A DNA stretch of 64,000 bases from Salipiger thiooxidans (GTDB lineage Bacteria; Pseudomonadota; Alphaproteobacteria; Rhodobacterales; Rhodobacteraceae). The number at the start of each line of letters is the position of its first letter. Positions within the stretch are counted from its first letter, which is position 1. Under the pieces are notes generated by a model. The model had not been told where the DNA came from. It was given only the letters and a program-made list of their open reading frames with translations, and ran no database searches. Location: NCBI RefSeq assembly GCF_900102075.1, contig NZ_FNAV01000002.1:248001-312000 (forward strand), in the 5' to 3' direction. This document shows positions 8,341 to 16,785 of the stretch, piece after piece. Both the position numbers and the translations under genes were made by a program.

Positions 8341-9186
8341 AGATGCCGCGCGCGCAATACGCCGCCGACTACGGCCCCACCACCGGCGATCTCGTGCGGC
8401 TCGGCGACACCTCGCTGCTGGCCGAGATCGAGCAGGATTTCACCCACTACGGCGAAGAGCTGACCACCGGCGCGGGCAAGCTCATGCGCGACGGCGAGGG
8501 CTTCTGCACCACCGGCAGCGACGCCAACGAGGCGCTCGACATGGTGATCCAGAACGCGGTGATCCTCTGCCCGGTCACCGGCATCGTGAAGGCCGACATC
8601 GGCATCCGCCGCGGCGAGATCATCGGCATCGGCAAGGCCGGCAACCCCGACATCATGGACGGCGTGACGCCGGGGCTGGTGCCCGGGCCCAACACCACCG
8701 TGGTGCATGGCGACCATCACTTCGTCACCGCGGGCACGGTCAAGGCCCACGCCCATTTCCTGTCGCCGCAGCAGGCGTACCACGCGCTTGCGGGCGGTTC
8801 GGCGACGATGATCGGCATGTCGCCCGGCCCCAACTTCGACGTGAGCTGTTCCCGCCCCCACACGCTCGGTCGCATCATCCTTGCCGCCGACGAGTGCCCG
8901 CTCAACTTCGGTTTCCTCGGGCGCGGCAACTCCAACCCCGACCCGGTGGCCGAGACCGTCGCGGGCGGCGCGCTGGGGGTGAATATCCACGAGGATTTCG
9001 CCGCTTCCCCGGCGGTGATGGACGGCAGCCTTCGGGCGGCGGACGCATCCGACTTCTCCGTCCACCTGCACACCGACATGATCAACGAGTTCGGCTTCTA
9101 CGAGGACACGATGGCGGCCATCGCCGGCCGCACCACCCACATGTACCACACCGAGGGCGCGGGCGGCGGCCACGCCCCGGACCTGC
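8337..9186 (+). pseudogene. Urease alpha subunit UreC-like, C-terminally truncated and lacking the nickel-bridging Lys
   Basis: ATG at 8337 is coupled to the preceding stop. The sequence follows UreC from YAADYGPTTGDLVRLGDT through AHAHFLSPQQ (two metal-ligand His) to HTEGAGGGHAPDL at about 9186, then changes abruptly. Normal UreC is about 570 residues; only about 283 remain, so the flap, a catalytic His and the metal-binding Asp are lost. At the position of the carbamylated lysine (relatives read KIHEDW or KLHEDW) the sequence is VNIHEDF, with codon AAT at 8982. The lesion is therefore double: truncation plus loss of the metal-bridging residue. The Asn might be ancestral to this divergent urease-like subfamily rather than a recent mutation. 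Not expected to be catalytic. Confidence 0.85.
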
Positions 9187-9497
9187 TGGCGGCTGCGGGT
9201 GGCGGCGGGCGCGGTGCTGGCGCTCTTCGCTCAGCCCTTCGTGCGGCTTCCCGGGGCGGCGCTGCGTCAGGAGCTGGCGCTGACCCTGCACCCCAATGCG
9301 ACGGCGTGCACCTCGCCGCCGCCCTTGCACGGCGGGTGCGCCGGGTCGACGGCTTCCTCATGGCGCGGATGCTCGACCGGAATTTCTCGCGCCCGTCGAT
9401 CTAAGAGATGCTGGGCAAGCCCGAGGTGTCGCCGACGCCGACCGTGCACATCGCCGAGGCCGACGGCACCGTCTTCGAGGTGCGCGAGACGCTCTGA
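9187..9497 (+). pseudogene. Remnants downstream of UreC (possible UreD fragment and an unidentified C-terminus)
   Basis: Two pieces can be read. Around 9187-9300 a different frame gives VAAGAVLALFAQPFVRLPG followed by ALRQELALTLHPNATA. That resembles the middle of UreD/UreH accessory proteins (paired small-residue strands followed by G-A-x-L-R), but the match is by eye only. From about 9345 the original frame reads ARMLDRNFSRPSI, a TAA stop at 9402, then EMLGKPEVSPTPTVHIAE and VFEVRETL with a TGA at 9495; I do not recognise this protein. Stops and frame changes show that neither is functional. Together they mark the 3' end of the eroded operon. Confidence 0.45.
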
Positions 9498-9618
9498 GGC
9501 GCCACGGGGCATCCGCTTGCCGGACGGCGGGAACGCAAAGCGCTCGCCATTCCTGTCCTCGGCGTATATGTAAAAATGAAAATTCGAATAAGATATAAAT
9601 CGAGGCAGGAGACGCCAC

Positions 9619-10044
9619 GTGCCAGACACCCTTTTGATCGGGCAGATCGGCTACCAGATCGCGCGCACGAACCGCCAGCTCGAGCTGGATCTCGAGGCCC
9701 GTCTCAAGCCGCTGTCGCTCAGTGTCGACCAGTTCCGGATCCTGCGCTGCCTCGGGGAAAACGGCCGCCTGCCGATGGGAGAGCTTGCCTCCTCGGTCTT
9801 CGTCGAGCCCGCGAACCTGACCAAGATCATCGACCGCATGACCTCGGAGAACCTCGTGATGCGGGTGCCCGACGACAAGGACCGCCGCCGCGTGCTGGTC
9901 ACGCTCGCCCCCGAGGGCACGGCCAAGAACGCGACGCTGGACCCGATCATCCGCGAGCACGACGCCTATGCCCGCGACGTGCTCGCCGCCGAGGACGGCG
10001 ACCCGCTGCGCCGGCTGCTGGCGGGCATCAAGGCCTCGGGCTGA
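9619..10044 (+). CDS. MarR-family transcriptional regulator
   Basis: 141 residues starting at GTG 9619, with an AGGAG site at 9606-9610. It has winged-helix MarR architecture: MGELASSVFVEPANLTKIID is the recognition-helix region (residues about 54-73) and PDDKDRRRVLVTLAPEG is the wing. An AT-rich stretch (9563-9600) lies directly upstream in otherwise GC-rich sequence and contains TATAT and ATATA at its ends; it is a plausible promoter and autoregulatory site. MarR proteins generally repress neighbouring catabolic or efflux genes in response to small phenolic or other ligands. The DSD1-type enzyme and M20 peptidase downstream on the same strand are candidate targets. Confidence 0.9.
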   Translation: MPDTLLIGQIGYQIARTNRQLELDLEARLKPLSLSVDQFRILRCLGENGRLPMGELASSVFVEPANLTKIIDRMTSENLVMRVPDDKDRRRVLVTLAPEGTAKNATLDPIIREHDAYARDVLAAEDGDPLRRLLAGIKASG

Positions 10045-10185
10045 CCGGCACGGCGGCTCTCATCCGACCGGCCGCGGGTCCCGGTCCCGAACGGGGTTTC
10101 GGTCGCTCGATGCCCCGCCTGTCTTGCAGGTCGCGACGTGCGGGCCGATAAACGGCCCGAAGCCCCCGCCGAGACAGGAGAGACC

Positions 10186-11316
10186 ATGCCCAGCCTGACC
10201 GAGAAGGACACCCCCTTCCTTGCCCTCGACCGCGCCCGGATGGACCGCAACCTCGCGCGGATGCGGTCCCATGTCGAAGGGCTCGGGGTCGCGCTGCGGC
10301 CGCACCTGAAGACGGTGAAGTCGGTCCCCGCCGCGCGCCGCATCCTCGGCGAGATGACCTCCCCCGCCACGGTCTCGACCCTGCAGGAGGCCGAGGCCTT
10401 TGCCGCCGCCGGCTGCACCGACCTTGTCTATGCGGTGGGCATCGCGCCCGCCAAGCTGCCCCGGGTGGCGGCGCTGCGGGCGACCGGCGTCGATCTGGTG
10501 GTGATCCTCGACAGCGTCGCGCAGGCCCGCGCCGTGGTCGACGCCTCGAAGGCCGCGGGCGCGCCGATCCCCGCGCTGATCGAGATCGACTGCGATGACG
10601 CCCGCGCAGGCCTCGCCCCCGGCGACCCGGCGCTGGTCGAGATCGGCCGCATCCTGCACGCAGGCTCCGAACTGCGCGGCGTGCTGACCCACGGCGGCGC
10701 CAGCTACCGCGCCTTCACCCCCGGCGCGATGATGGCCATGGCCGCGCAGGAGCGCGCCTCGGCGGTGCGCTGCGCCGAAGCCCTTTGCGCCGCCGGCCTG
10801 CCCTGCCCGGTGGTCAGCATCGGCTCCACGCCCAGCGCCCATTTCGCGCAGGACTTCACCGGCGTGACCGAGGTCCGCGCCGGGGTCTACACGCTGTCGG
10901 ACCTGATGATGGCCGGGCTCGGCGTCGGCGGCATCGACGACATCGCGCTGTCGGTCGTCACCACGGTGATCGGCCACCAGCCGCGCCGGGGCTGGATCCT
11001 GACCGACTCGGGCTTCATGGCGCTCTCCAAGGATCACGGCACCGCCGGGATGCCGGTGGACCAGGGCTACGGGCTCGTCGCCAACATCGACGGCCAGCCC
11101 TTCGGCGATCTCGTGGTGCGCGGCGTCAGCCAGGAGCACGGCGTGCTTGCCCTGCGCGAGGGCAGCACCGCCACGCTGCCGGACCTGCCGGTCGGTACGT
11201 TGTTGCGCATTTACCCCAACCACGCCTGCGCCACCGTCGCGATGCACGCGAGCTTTGCCGTCACCGACGGCGGCCGCGAGATCGTCGAGGACTGGCCGAT
11301 CATGCGCGGCTGGTAA
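10186..11316 (+). CDS. DSD1-family PLP-dependent enzyme (D-threonine/3-hydroxy-D-aspartate aldolase-like)
   Basis: 376 residues; ATG 10186 is chosen because GACAGGAGAG precedes it, although the frame is open further upstream. The N-terminal alanine-racemase-type barrel holds the PLP lysine in RPHLKTVKS (about residues 38-46), and the C-terminal D-serine-dehydratase-like domain ends in the metal/substrate segment YPNHACATVAMH (His and Cys zinc ligands in this family). Fold and cofactor are well supported. The substrate (D-threonine, 3-hydroxy-D-aspartate or D-serine) cannot be fixed from sequence. It is followed 88 bases later by an M20 peptidase on the same strand, which suggests a D-amino-acid or peptide catabolic unit. 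Confidence 0.85.
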   Translation: MPSLTEKDTPFLALDRARMDRNLARMRSHVEGLGVALRPHLKTVKSVPAARRILGEMTSPATVSTLQEAEAFAAAGCTDLVYAVGIAPAKLPRVAALRATGVDLVVILDSVAQARAVVDASKAAGAPIPALIEIDCDDARAGLAPGDPALVEIGRILHAGSELRGVLTHGGASYRAFTPGAMMAMAAQERASAVRCAEALCAAGLPCPVVSIGSTPSAHFAQDFTGVTEVRAGVYTLSDLMMAGLGVGGIDDIALSVVTTVIGHQPRRGWILTDSGFMALSKDHGTAGMPVDQGYGLVANIDGQPFGDLVVRGVSQEHGVLALREGSTATLPDLPVGTLLRIYPNHACATVAMHASFAVTDGGREIVEDWPIMRGW

Positions 11317-11404
11317 GCGCCTCCGGCCCGCCCCCGGCGACCACCCGGGCACGACACGAGCAAGACCCGATCAGGACACGATCAAGACAAGGGACCGGAA
11401 GACC

Positions 11405-12619
11405 ATGACCAAGGACATCGCGGCGATCCTCGCCCACCCGCAATTCCGCGCTGCCTGCGACGCGCTGCGCGACGGGCATGCCCGCTACGTGGACGAGATC
11501 GTCACCCTCACCGAGATCCCCGCCCCGCCCTTCAAGGAAGAGCGCCGGGCCGAGGCCTTCCGCGGGATGCTGGCCGGGTACCGGCTCGAGGACGTGGCGC
11601 TCGACGGCATCGGCAACGTCACCGGCCTGCGCCGCGGGCGCGGCAACGGCGGCATCGTGGTGGTCTCGGCCCATCTCGACACGGTCTTCCCCGAAGGCAC
11701 CGACGTCACCGTGCGGCGCGAGGGCACGCGGCTCTTCGCGCCGGGCGTCGGCGACGACACGCAGGGGCTGGGGGCGCTGCTCGCCTTCGTCCGCGCGCTT
11801 GACGCGGCAGGGATCGAGACCGAGGCCGACCTGCTGTTCGTCGCGGACGCGGGCGAAGAGGGCAAGGGCGACCTGCGCGGCATCCACCACCTCTTCACCG
11901 AGGGCGATTTCCGCGACCGCATCGGCGCCTTCTTCTCGCTCGACAGCCCCGAGCCCGAAAGCGTGACCGTGCGCGGCGTCGGCTCGCACCGCTACCGGGT
12001 GAGCTTCCGCGGCCCCGGCGGCCACAGCTACGGCGATTTCGGCACGGTGAACCCGGCGCATGCGATGGCCGACGTGGTGGCGGGCATGGCGCGCTGGCAG
12101 GTGCCCGCCGAGCCGCGCACCACCTTCAGCGCCAGCGTCTTCGGCGGTGGCAGCTCGATCAACGCCATCCCGCAGGAAGTCTGGGTCGAGATCGACCTGC
12201 GCTCGGTCGACCAGCCGGCGCTCGATGCGCTCGACGCCCGGCTGCACGCGCTCATCGCCGAGGCGACCGCGGCCGAGAACGCCCGTGGCGACAGCTCTGC
12301 CGGGATCATCACCGCCGAGGCCACCCGCATCGGCGCCCGCCCGGCGGGCGAGACCGCGCCCGATGCTCCGATCATCGCCGCCTGCGACGCGGCGCTCGCG
12401 GCCTTCGGCTTCGAGATGAAGCGAGACACGGCCTCCACCGACTCCAACATCCCGATGAGCCTGAACATTCCCGCCGTCACCATCGGCACCGGCGCCAGCG
12501 GAGCGCGGGCCCACACGCTCGAGGAATGGGTCGATCTCGAGCCCGGCCAGAGCCTGCGCGGCCTCTCGGCGGCGCTGGCGGCGATCCTCGCCACGGCGGG
12601 GCTGCACGTCGAAGGCTGA
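11405..12619 (+). CDS. M20-family metallopeptidase
   Basis: 404 residues from ATG 11405; the frame is open upstream but there it overlaps the preceding gene out of frame. Di-zinc M20 motifs are complete: SAHLDTVFPEG (His/Asp ligand), GVGDDTQG (bridging Asp) and DAGEEGKGDLRG (catalytic Glu-Glu). The dimerisation domain (FRGPGGHSYGDFGTVNPAHA) lies around residues 200-225, and a late His sits near GASGARAHTLEEW. Members hydrolyse N-acyl amino acids, di- or tripeptides; substrate not determinable. Probably cotranscribed with the DSD1-type enzyme 88 bases upstream. It converges on cysK, with a GC hairpin between them. Confidence 0.9.
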   Translation: MTKDIAAILAHPQFRAACDALRDGHARYVDEIVTLTEIPAPPFKEERRAEAFRGMLAGYRLEDVALDGIGNVTGLRRGRGNGGIVVVSAHLDTVFPEGTDVTVRREGTRLFAPGVGDDTQGLGALLAFVRALDAAGIETEADLLFVADAGEEGKGDLRGIHHLFTEGDFRDRIGAFFSLDSPEPESVTVRGVGSHRYRVSFRGPGGHSYGDFGTVNPAHAMADVVAGMARWQVPAEPRTTFSASVFGGGSSINAIPQEVWVEIDLRSVDQPALDALDARLHALIAEATAAENARGDSSAGIITAEATRIGARPAGETAPDAPIIAACDAALAAFGFEMKRDTASTDSNIPMSLNIPAVTIGTGASGARAHTLEEWVDLEPGQSLRGLSAALAAILATAGLHVEG

Positions 12620-12630
12620 CGCCTTAGCTT

Positions 12631-12664
12631 CCCCCGCCGCGACCCGAACCGGATGCGGCGGGGC
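12631..12664. terminator. GC-rich hairpin between converging genes
   Basis: CCCCGCCGC (12632-12640) pairs perfectly with GCGGCGGGG (12655-12663) around a 14-base loop. It lies between the stops of the M20 peptidase and cysK. No T-tract follows on either strand, so it is a hairpin with possible terminator or mRNA 3'-end role. Confidence 0.45.
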
Positions 12665-12672
12665 CCTGGATC

Positions 12673-13749
12673 CTAGCCCTCCGCCGCCTGGGCCGAGGGC
12701 GTGGACATCGACATCTCGAGCTCCTCGTCGGACATTTCGGACGGGATGCCCTCGAAGAGCGGCGTCGAGAGGTAGCGCTCGCCGGTGTCAGGCAGCATCA
12801 CGAGAAAGACCGAACCGTCGGGCGCATCCTCGGCCAGCTTCATCGCCACGGCGAAGGTCGAGCCCCCGGAGATGCCGGTGAAGATGCCCTCTTCCGCCGC
12901 CAGCCGCCGCGACCACTGCATGCCCTGCGCGCCCTCGATCAGGACCAGCGCGTCGTGGTAGCCCTTGTCCAGCGCCTCCTGCAGCACCCACGGGATGAAG
13001 TCCGGCGTCCAGCCCTGGATCGGGTGCGGCTCGAATTTCGGGTGGCTCTCGGTCGGCTGGTGATCGGCGTTGCGGGTGTTCACGTAGCCCGAGGACACGA
13101 TGGCCGCGTTCGAGGGCTCGGTCAGGATGATCCTCGTCTCGGGGCGCTCCTTCCGGAGCACACGCCCGAGCCCGGTGACCGTGCCGCCCGTGCCGTAGCC
13201 GGTCACCACGTAGTCAAGCCGCTCGCCCTCGAAATCGCCGAGGATCTCGCGCGCGGTGGTGGCTTCGTGAATGTCGGCGTTGTCGTCGGTCTCGAACTGC
13301 GAGGCGAGGAACCAGCCGTTGGCCTCGGCCAGCTCCTTGGCCTTGGTGTACATGCCGAAGCCCTTCAGCGCGCGCGGCGTCAGCACCACCTTGGCGCCGT
13401 AGAACCGCATCAGCTTGCGCCGCTCGACCGAGAAGCTGTCGGCCATGGTGATGACCAGCGGGTACCCCTTGGCCGCGCAGACCATGGCAAGCCCGATGCC
13501 GGTGTTGCCGCTCGTCGCCTCGACCACCGTCTGCCCGGGCTTCAGGCGCCCGTCGCGCTCGGCCGCCTCGATGATGTTGAGCGCCAGCCGGTCCTTGACC
13601 GACCCGGCCGGGTTGAAGGCCTCGAACTTGACGTAGACGCTGACGTTCTTCGGAGCGATCCGGTTGATGCGGATGACCGGCGTGTCGCCGACCGTGTCGA
13701 GCACGCTGTCGTAGCGCCGCCCGCGACCTGAGGTGGTCCTGATACCCAT
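12673..13749 (-). CDS. cysK: Cysteine synthase A (O-acetylserine sulfhydrylase)
   Basis: 358 residues from ATG 13749, placed after an AGGGAGA site; the frame is open for 41 more codons upstream but without family sequence. PLP lysine lies in FNPAGSVKDRLALNII, the substrate loop is TSGNTGIG, and the phosphate-binding loop is GYGTGGTVTG. It converts O-acetylserine and sulfide to cysteine. The length exceeds the usual 310-325 because of a longer C-terminal tail (PSEMSDEELEMSMSTPS) rich in acidic and Ser residues, seen in some alphaproteobacterial members. A cystathionine beta-synthase role is less likely since no CBS domains follow. Confidence 0.9.
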   Translation of the reverse strand: MGIRTTSGRGRRYDSVLDTVGDTPVIRINRIAPKNVSVYVKFEAFNPAGSVKDRLALNIIEAAERDGRLKPGQTVVEATSGNTGIGLAMVCAAKGYPLVITMADSFSVERRKLMRFYGAKVVLTPRALKGFGMYTKAKELAEANGWFLASQFETDDNADIHEATTAREILGDFEGERLDYVVTGYGTGGTVTGLGRVLRKERPETRIILTEPSNAAIVSSGYVNTRNADHQPTESHPKFEPHPIQGWTPDFIPWVLQEALDKGYHDALVLIEGAQGMQWSRRLAAEEGIFTGISGGSTFAVAMKLAEDAPDGSVFLVMLPDTGERYLSTPLFEGIPSEMSDEELEMSMSTPSAQAAEG

Positions 13750-13955
13750 CGGGCTGTCTCCCTGACTTCCGCCCCCTGCGGACGTGTGCAGAAGGCTACA
13801 CGGTTTCCGCCCGCGCGGCCACGGCGCTGCCCGGATATCCGCCGAAAGGTCGCTGCCGACCCCGCCCCGCATTTGAAGCCGCGGGTCGCGTACCTATATC
13901 GCAAGGATCGGCGCCGAGACATCGCCGCAGCCACTGGCCACCACGGGGGAGAGAC

Positions 13956-14903
13956 ATGACGGCGCAACCGCCGGGCACGCCAGAGGATCCGCAGGCCGCG
14001 CAGGCGCGCGCCTTCTTCGACGCTGCCCGCGGCCGGATCGACGGCTTCGTGGCACGCAACTTCTCGGTCACCGGCTCTGCGGCGATGCACCGGCGCGCGT
14101 TCGGGCTCGACCTTCTGCGCGCCCCGCTCAACGTGGTGCTGGCGCCGATCCACGCGCTGACCCGGCTCTTCGCCCTGATCGCCCGCCTGCTGCGCGCCCG
14201 CCGTCTTGCCGGCTGGCTCGACCGCCGCAGCTTCGTGCTGCCGACCCGCGTCGCCGCCGAGGTCGAGGCCCGGCTGGTGCACGAGCTTCTCGGCATCGCG
14301 CGGCCCGCCAAGGCGCCGCGCGGGCTGTCGCGGCAGCTCGAACAGGCGCCCGAGCTGCGCCAGCTGCTGCGCGACGGGGAGAGCTCCGGGGCCATCGCCG
14401 CCCGCACCCGCGCCGCCGCCGACACCATTGCCGCCTATTCCGGCACCCGCTCGGCAGTGGCCGAGCTGACCACCGCGCTGCTCACGGTCGTCTTCGGGGC
14501 GTGGGTGTTCCGGCGGCTGACGCCCGGCATGGTTTCCTTCGGCCCCGCGCTGGCCGACAGCTTCGCGCGCGAGACGGCGCTCTCGTCCTTTCCGCTCGGA
14601 CGCGGCGCGGCGTCGCTCTGGTACGGGGTGTTCCCGGTCGGCGCGACGCTGAGCCAGGTCATGGTGATCACCGGCGCGCTCATCGCGCTGGCCTCGGTGG
14701 TGACCGCCTTCGCGGGCGTCATCGCCGACCCCGTGCAGGCCCGCATCGGGCTGCACCGCCGCCGCCTGCACCGGCTGGTGGATGCGCTCGAGACCGACCT
14801 GACCGGCGCCCCGCCGCGCCGCTTCGCCGCAAACGAGCACTACTACGCCCGCGTCTTCGACCTGCTCGATATCGGCTCGGGGCTGTTCCGCCACTTCCGC
14901 TAG
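13956..14903 (+). CDS. Hypothetical membrane protein (possibly DUF6635-like)
   Basis: 315 residues. The N-terminal 150 residues are helical, arginine/alanine-rich and probably peripheral (RAFGLDLLRAPLNVVLAPIH). Two strongly hydrophobic segments follow: SAVAELTTALLTVVFGAWVF (about residues 167-186) and VMVITGALIALASVVTAFAG (about 235-254). The C-terminus carries RIGLHRRRLHRLVDALETDL. I recall similar Rhodobacteraceae proteins under a DUF6635 label, but cannot confirm it here. It is divergent from cysK with about 200 bases between, and is followed by an amidase. No function is proposed. Confidence 0.7.
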   Translation: MTAQPPGTPEDPQAAQARAFFDAARGRIDGFVARNFSVTGSAAMHRRAFGLDLLRAPLNVVLAPIHALTRLFALIARLLRARRLAGWLDRRSFVLPTRVAAEVEARLVHELLGIARPAKAPRGLSRQLEQAPELRQLLRDGESSGAIAARTRAAADTIAAYSGTRSAVAELTTALLTVVFGAWVFRRLTPGMVSFGPALADSFARETALSSFPLGRGAASLWYGVFPVGATLSQVMVITGALIALASVVTAFAGVIADPVQARIGLHRRRLHRLVDALETDLTGAPPRRFAANEHYYARVFDLLDIGSGLFRHFR

Positions 14904-14988
14904 GCCGCGCGGAGACGGGATCGGGCTTGCAATCCCGGGCGGCGGGCGGCTCTCTTGGCGCAGACTTCCGCGCAGAAAGGCCGCCCAG

Positions 14989-16416
14989 ATGACCGAGACC
15001 CCCACCGCCCTCAGCCTCACCGACCGCGATGCGGTGTCGCTCGTCTCGGACCTGAGCAGCGGCGCGCTGAGCCCCGTGGCGCTGATGACGGCGGTGCTCG
15101 ACCGCATCGAGGCGGTCAATCCGCAGGTCAACGCCATCGTCTCGCTGCGCCCCCGCGACGAGCTTCTGGCCGAGGCACGCGCGGTCGATGCCACCCCGGG
15201 TGGCCCGCTCGCGGGGCTGCCCATCGCGGTCAAGGACCTCGTCGCCACCAAGGGGCTCCGCACCACCTGGGGTTCGCCGCTGTTCGCCGATTTCATCCCC
15301 GCGGCGGATGACCTGGTGGCGTCGCGGCTGCGCGCGGCGGGGGCGATTATCATCGGCAAGACCAACACGCCCGAGTGGGGCCACGGCTCGCACAGCTTCA
15401 ACCCGGTCCACGGCCCGACCCGCAACCCCTATGACCTCGGCCGCAGCGCCGGGGGCTCGTCGGGCGGCGCCGGGGCGGCGCTCGCGGCGCGGATGCTGCC
15501 GCTGGCCGACGGCTCGGACATGATGGGCTCGCTGCGCAACCCCGCCGCCTTCAACAACGTCTACGGCTTCCGCCCGAGCTGGGGGCTGGTGCCGAAGGAT
15601 GCCGAGGGCGACACGTTTCTCTCGACCCTCGCCACCGAGGGCCCGATGGGCCGCAGCCCACGCGACGTGGCGCTGCTGCTCTCGGTGCTGGCGGGCCCCA
15701 ATCCCGAGGTGCCGTTCTGCCGCCCGGCCGAGGACTACACCGCGCGCTTCGGCGACAGCCTCAGGGGCAAGCGCATCGGCTGGCTGGGGAACTGGGGCGG
15801 GGCCTATGCCACCGAGCCCGGCATCCTCGAGACCTGCGAGGCGGCACTTGCGGTCTTCGAAGAGTTCGGCGCCATCGTCGAGCCGCTCGCCCCGCCCTTC
15901 CCGGCCGAGAAGCTCTGGTCGAGCTGGACCACCCTGCGCGCCGGGCTCAACGCCGGTGCCAAGCGCGCCTTCGCCACCGACCCCGACAAGCGCGCCCTCA
16001 CCAAGCCCGAGTCGCTCTGGGAGATCGACCAGGGCATGACGCTCAGCGCCGAGGCCTTCTACGAGGCGAGCAAGCTGCGCTCGGCCTGGTACAAGCGCGC
16101 CGCCCGCACCTTCGAGCGCTTCGACGCGCTGGCGCTGCCCTCGGCGCAGGTCTGGCCCTTCCCGGTGGACTGGCGCTGGCCGCAGGACATCGCGGGCAGG
16201 AAGATGGACACCTACCACCGCTGGATGGAGGTCGTGGTGCCGGTGAGCCTTGCCGGGCTGCCCTGCCTCGGCCTGCCCGCGGGCTTCTCCGCCTCCGGCC
16301 TGCCGATGGGGATGCAGCTATTCGGACCGACCGGCAGCGATGCGGCCATCCTCGCCATGGGCGACGCCTATCACGCCGCCACCGACTGGCCGAACCGCCG
16401 CCCGCCGGTGCTCTGA
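14989..16416 (+). CDS. Amidase-signature family amidase
   Basis: 475 residues, full family length. The Ser-cisSer-Lys triad is recognisable: Lys in AVKDLVATKG (about residue 77), the cis-Ser in GRSAGGSSGGAGAAL (about 155-160) and the nucleophile Ser in GSDMMGSLRNPA (about 180-185). The usual G-G-S-I-R is replaced by M-G-S-L-R, as in one amidase subgroup. It cleaves a C-N amide bond; the substrate is unknown. An AGAAAGG ribosome site precedes ATG 14989. It is independent of the broken amidase at 6254-7202: both end ATDWxxx, but the middle and N-terminus differ. Confidence 0.9.
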   Translation: MTETPTALSLTDRDAVSLVSDLSSGALSPVALMTAVLDRIEAVNPQVNAIVSLRPRDELLAEARAVDATPGGPLAGLPIAVKDLVATKGLRTTWGSPLFADFIPAADDLVASRLRAAGAIIIGKTNTPEWGHGSHSFNPVHGPTRNPYDLGRSAGGSSGGAGAALAARMLPLADGSDMMGSLRNPAAFNNVYGFRPSWGLVPKDAEGDTFLSTLATEGPMGRSPRDVALLLSVLAGPNPEVPFCRPAEDYTARFGDSLRGKRIGWLGNWGGAYATEPGILETCEAALAVFEEFGAIVEPLAPPFPAEKLWSSWTTLRAGLNAGAKRAFATDPDKRALTKPESLWEIDQGMTLSAEAFYEASKLRSAWYKRAARTFERFDALALPSAQVWPFPVDWRWPQDIAGRKMDTYHRWMEVVVPVSLAGLPCLGLPAGFSASGLPMGMQLFGPTGSDAAILAMGDAYHAATDWPNRRPPVL

Positions 16417-16503
16417 GCCCGCCGTCTGCCCGAGGGCCCTCTCCCGATCTCCTGCTGTGCACTACACCGGTCGGCAGGACGGTCCGGCGCCATGGGAGAA
16501 GCC

Positions 16504-16785
16504 ATGTTTTCATCGGAGTGGACGTGGGCACCGGCAGCGCGCGCGCCGGCGTGTTCGACGCCCGGGGCCGGCTGCTCGGCAACTCCGAGGCCGCCATCGC
16601 GCTCTGGCGCCCCTGCCCCGACCACCCGCACCAAAGCGCCGCCGACATCTGGGCGGCGGTCTGCCGGGCGGTGCGCGGCGCCATGTCCGAGGCGGGCGCG
16701 GCACCGGAGCGGGTGACCGGCCTCGGCTTCGACGCCACCTGCTCGCTGGTGGTCTCCGACGCCGACGCGCGGCCGCTGCCCGACC
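16504..16785 (+). pseudogene. FGGY-family carbohydrate kinase, N-terminal fragment
   Basis: The segment encodes the first actin-fold domain of an FGGY pentulose kinase: VFIGVDVGTGSARAGVFDA is the phosphate-1 motif and GLGFDATCSLVV the end of the domain. The only ATG (16504) is in a different frame from this sequence, so a small frameshift near the start is likely; GTG at 16518 would be an in-frame alternative but removes the first residues. Homology stops near 16785 after about 90 of the expected 500 residues and changes into a periplasmic-binding domain of the sensor kinase remnant. A deletion therefore joined the two genes. Confidence 0.75.

Noticed and set aside
3641-9497. Insertion sequence or integrase as the cause of the decay
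   Set aside because: No transposase, terminal inverted repeats or target duplications were found; the lesions are small indels, point changes and plain deletions.
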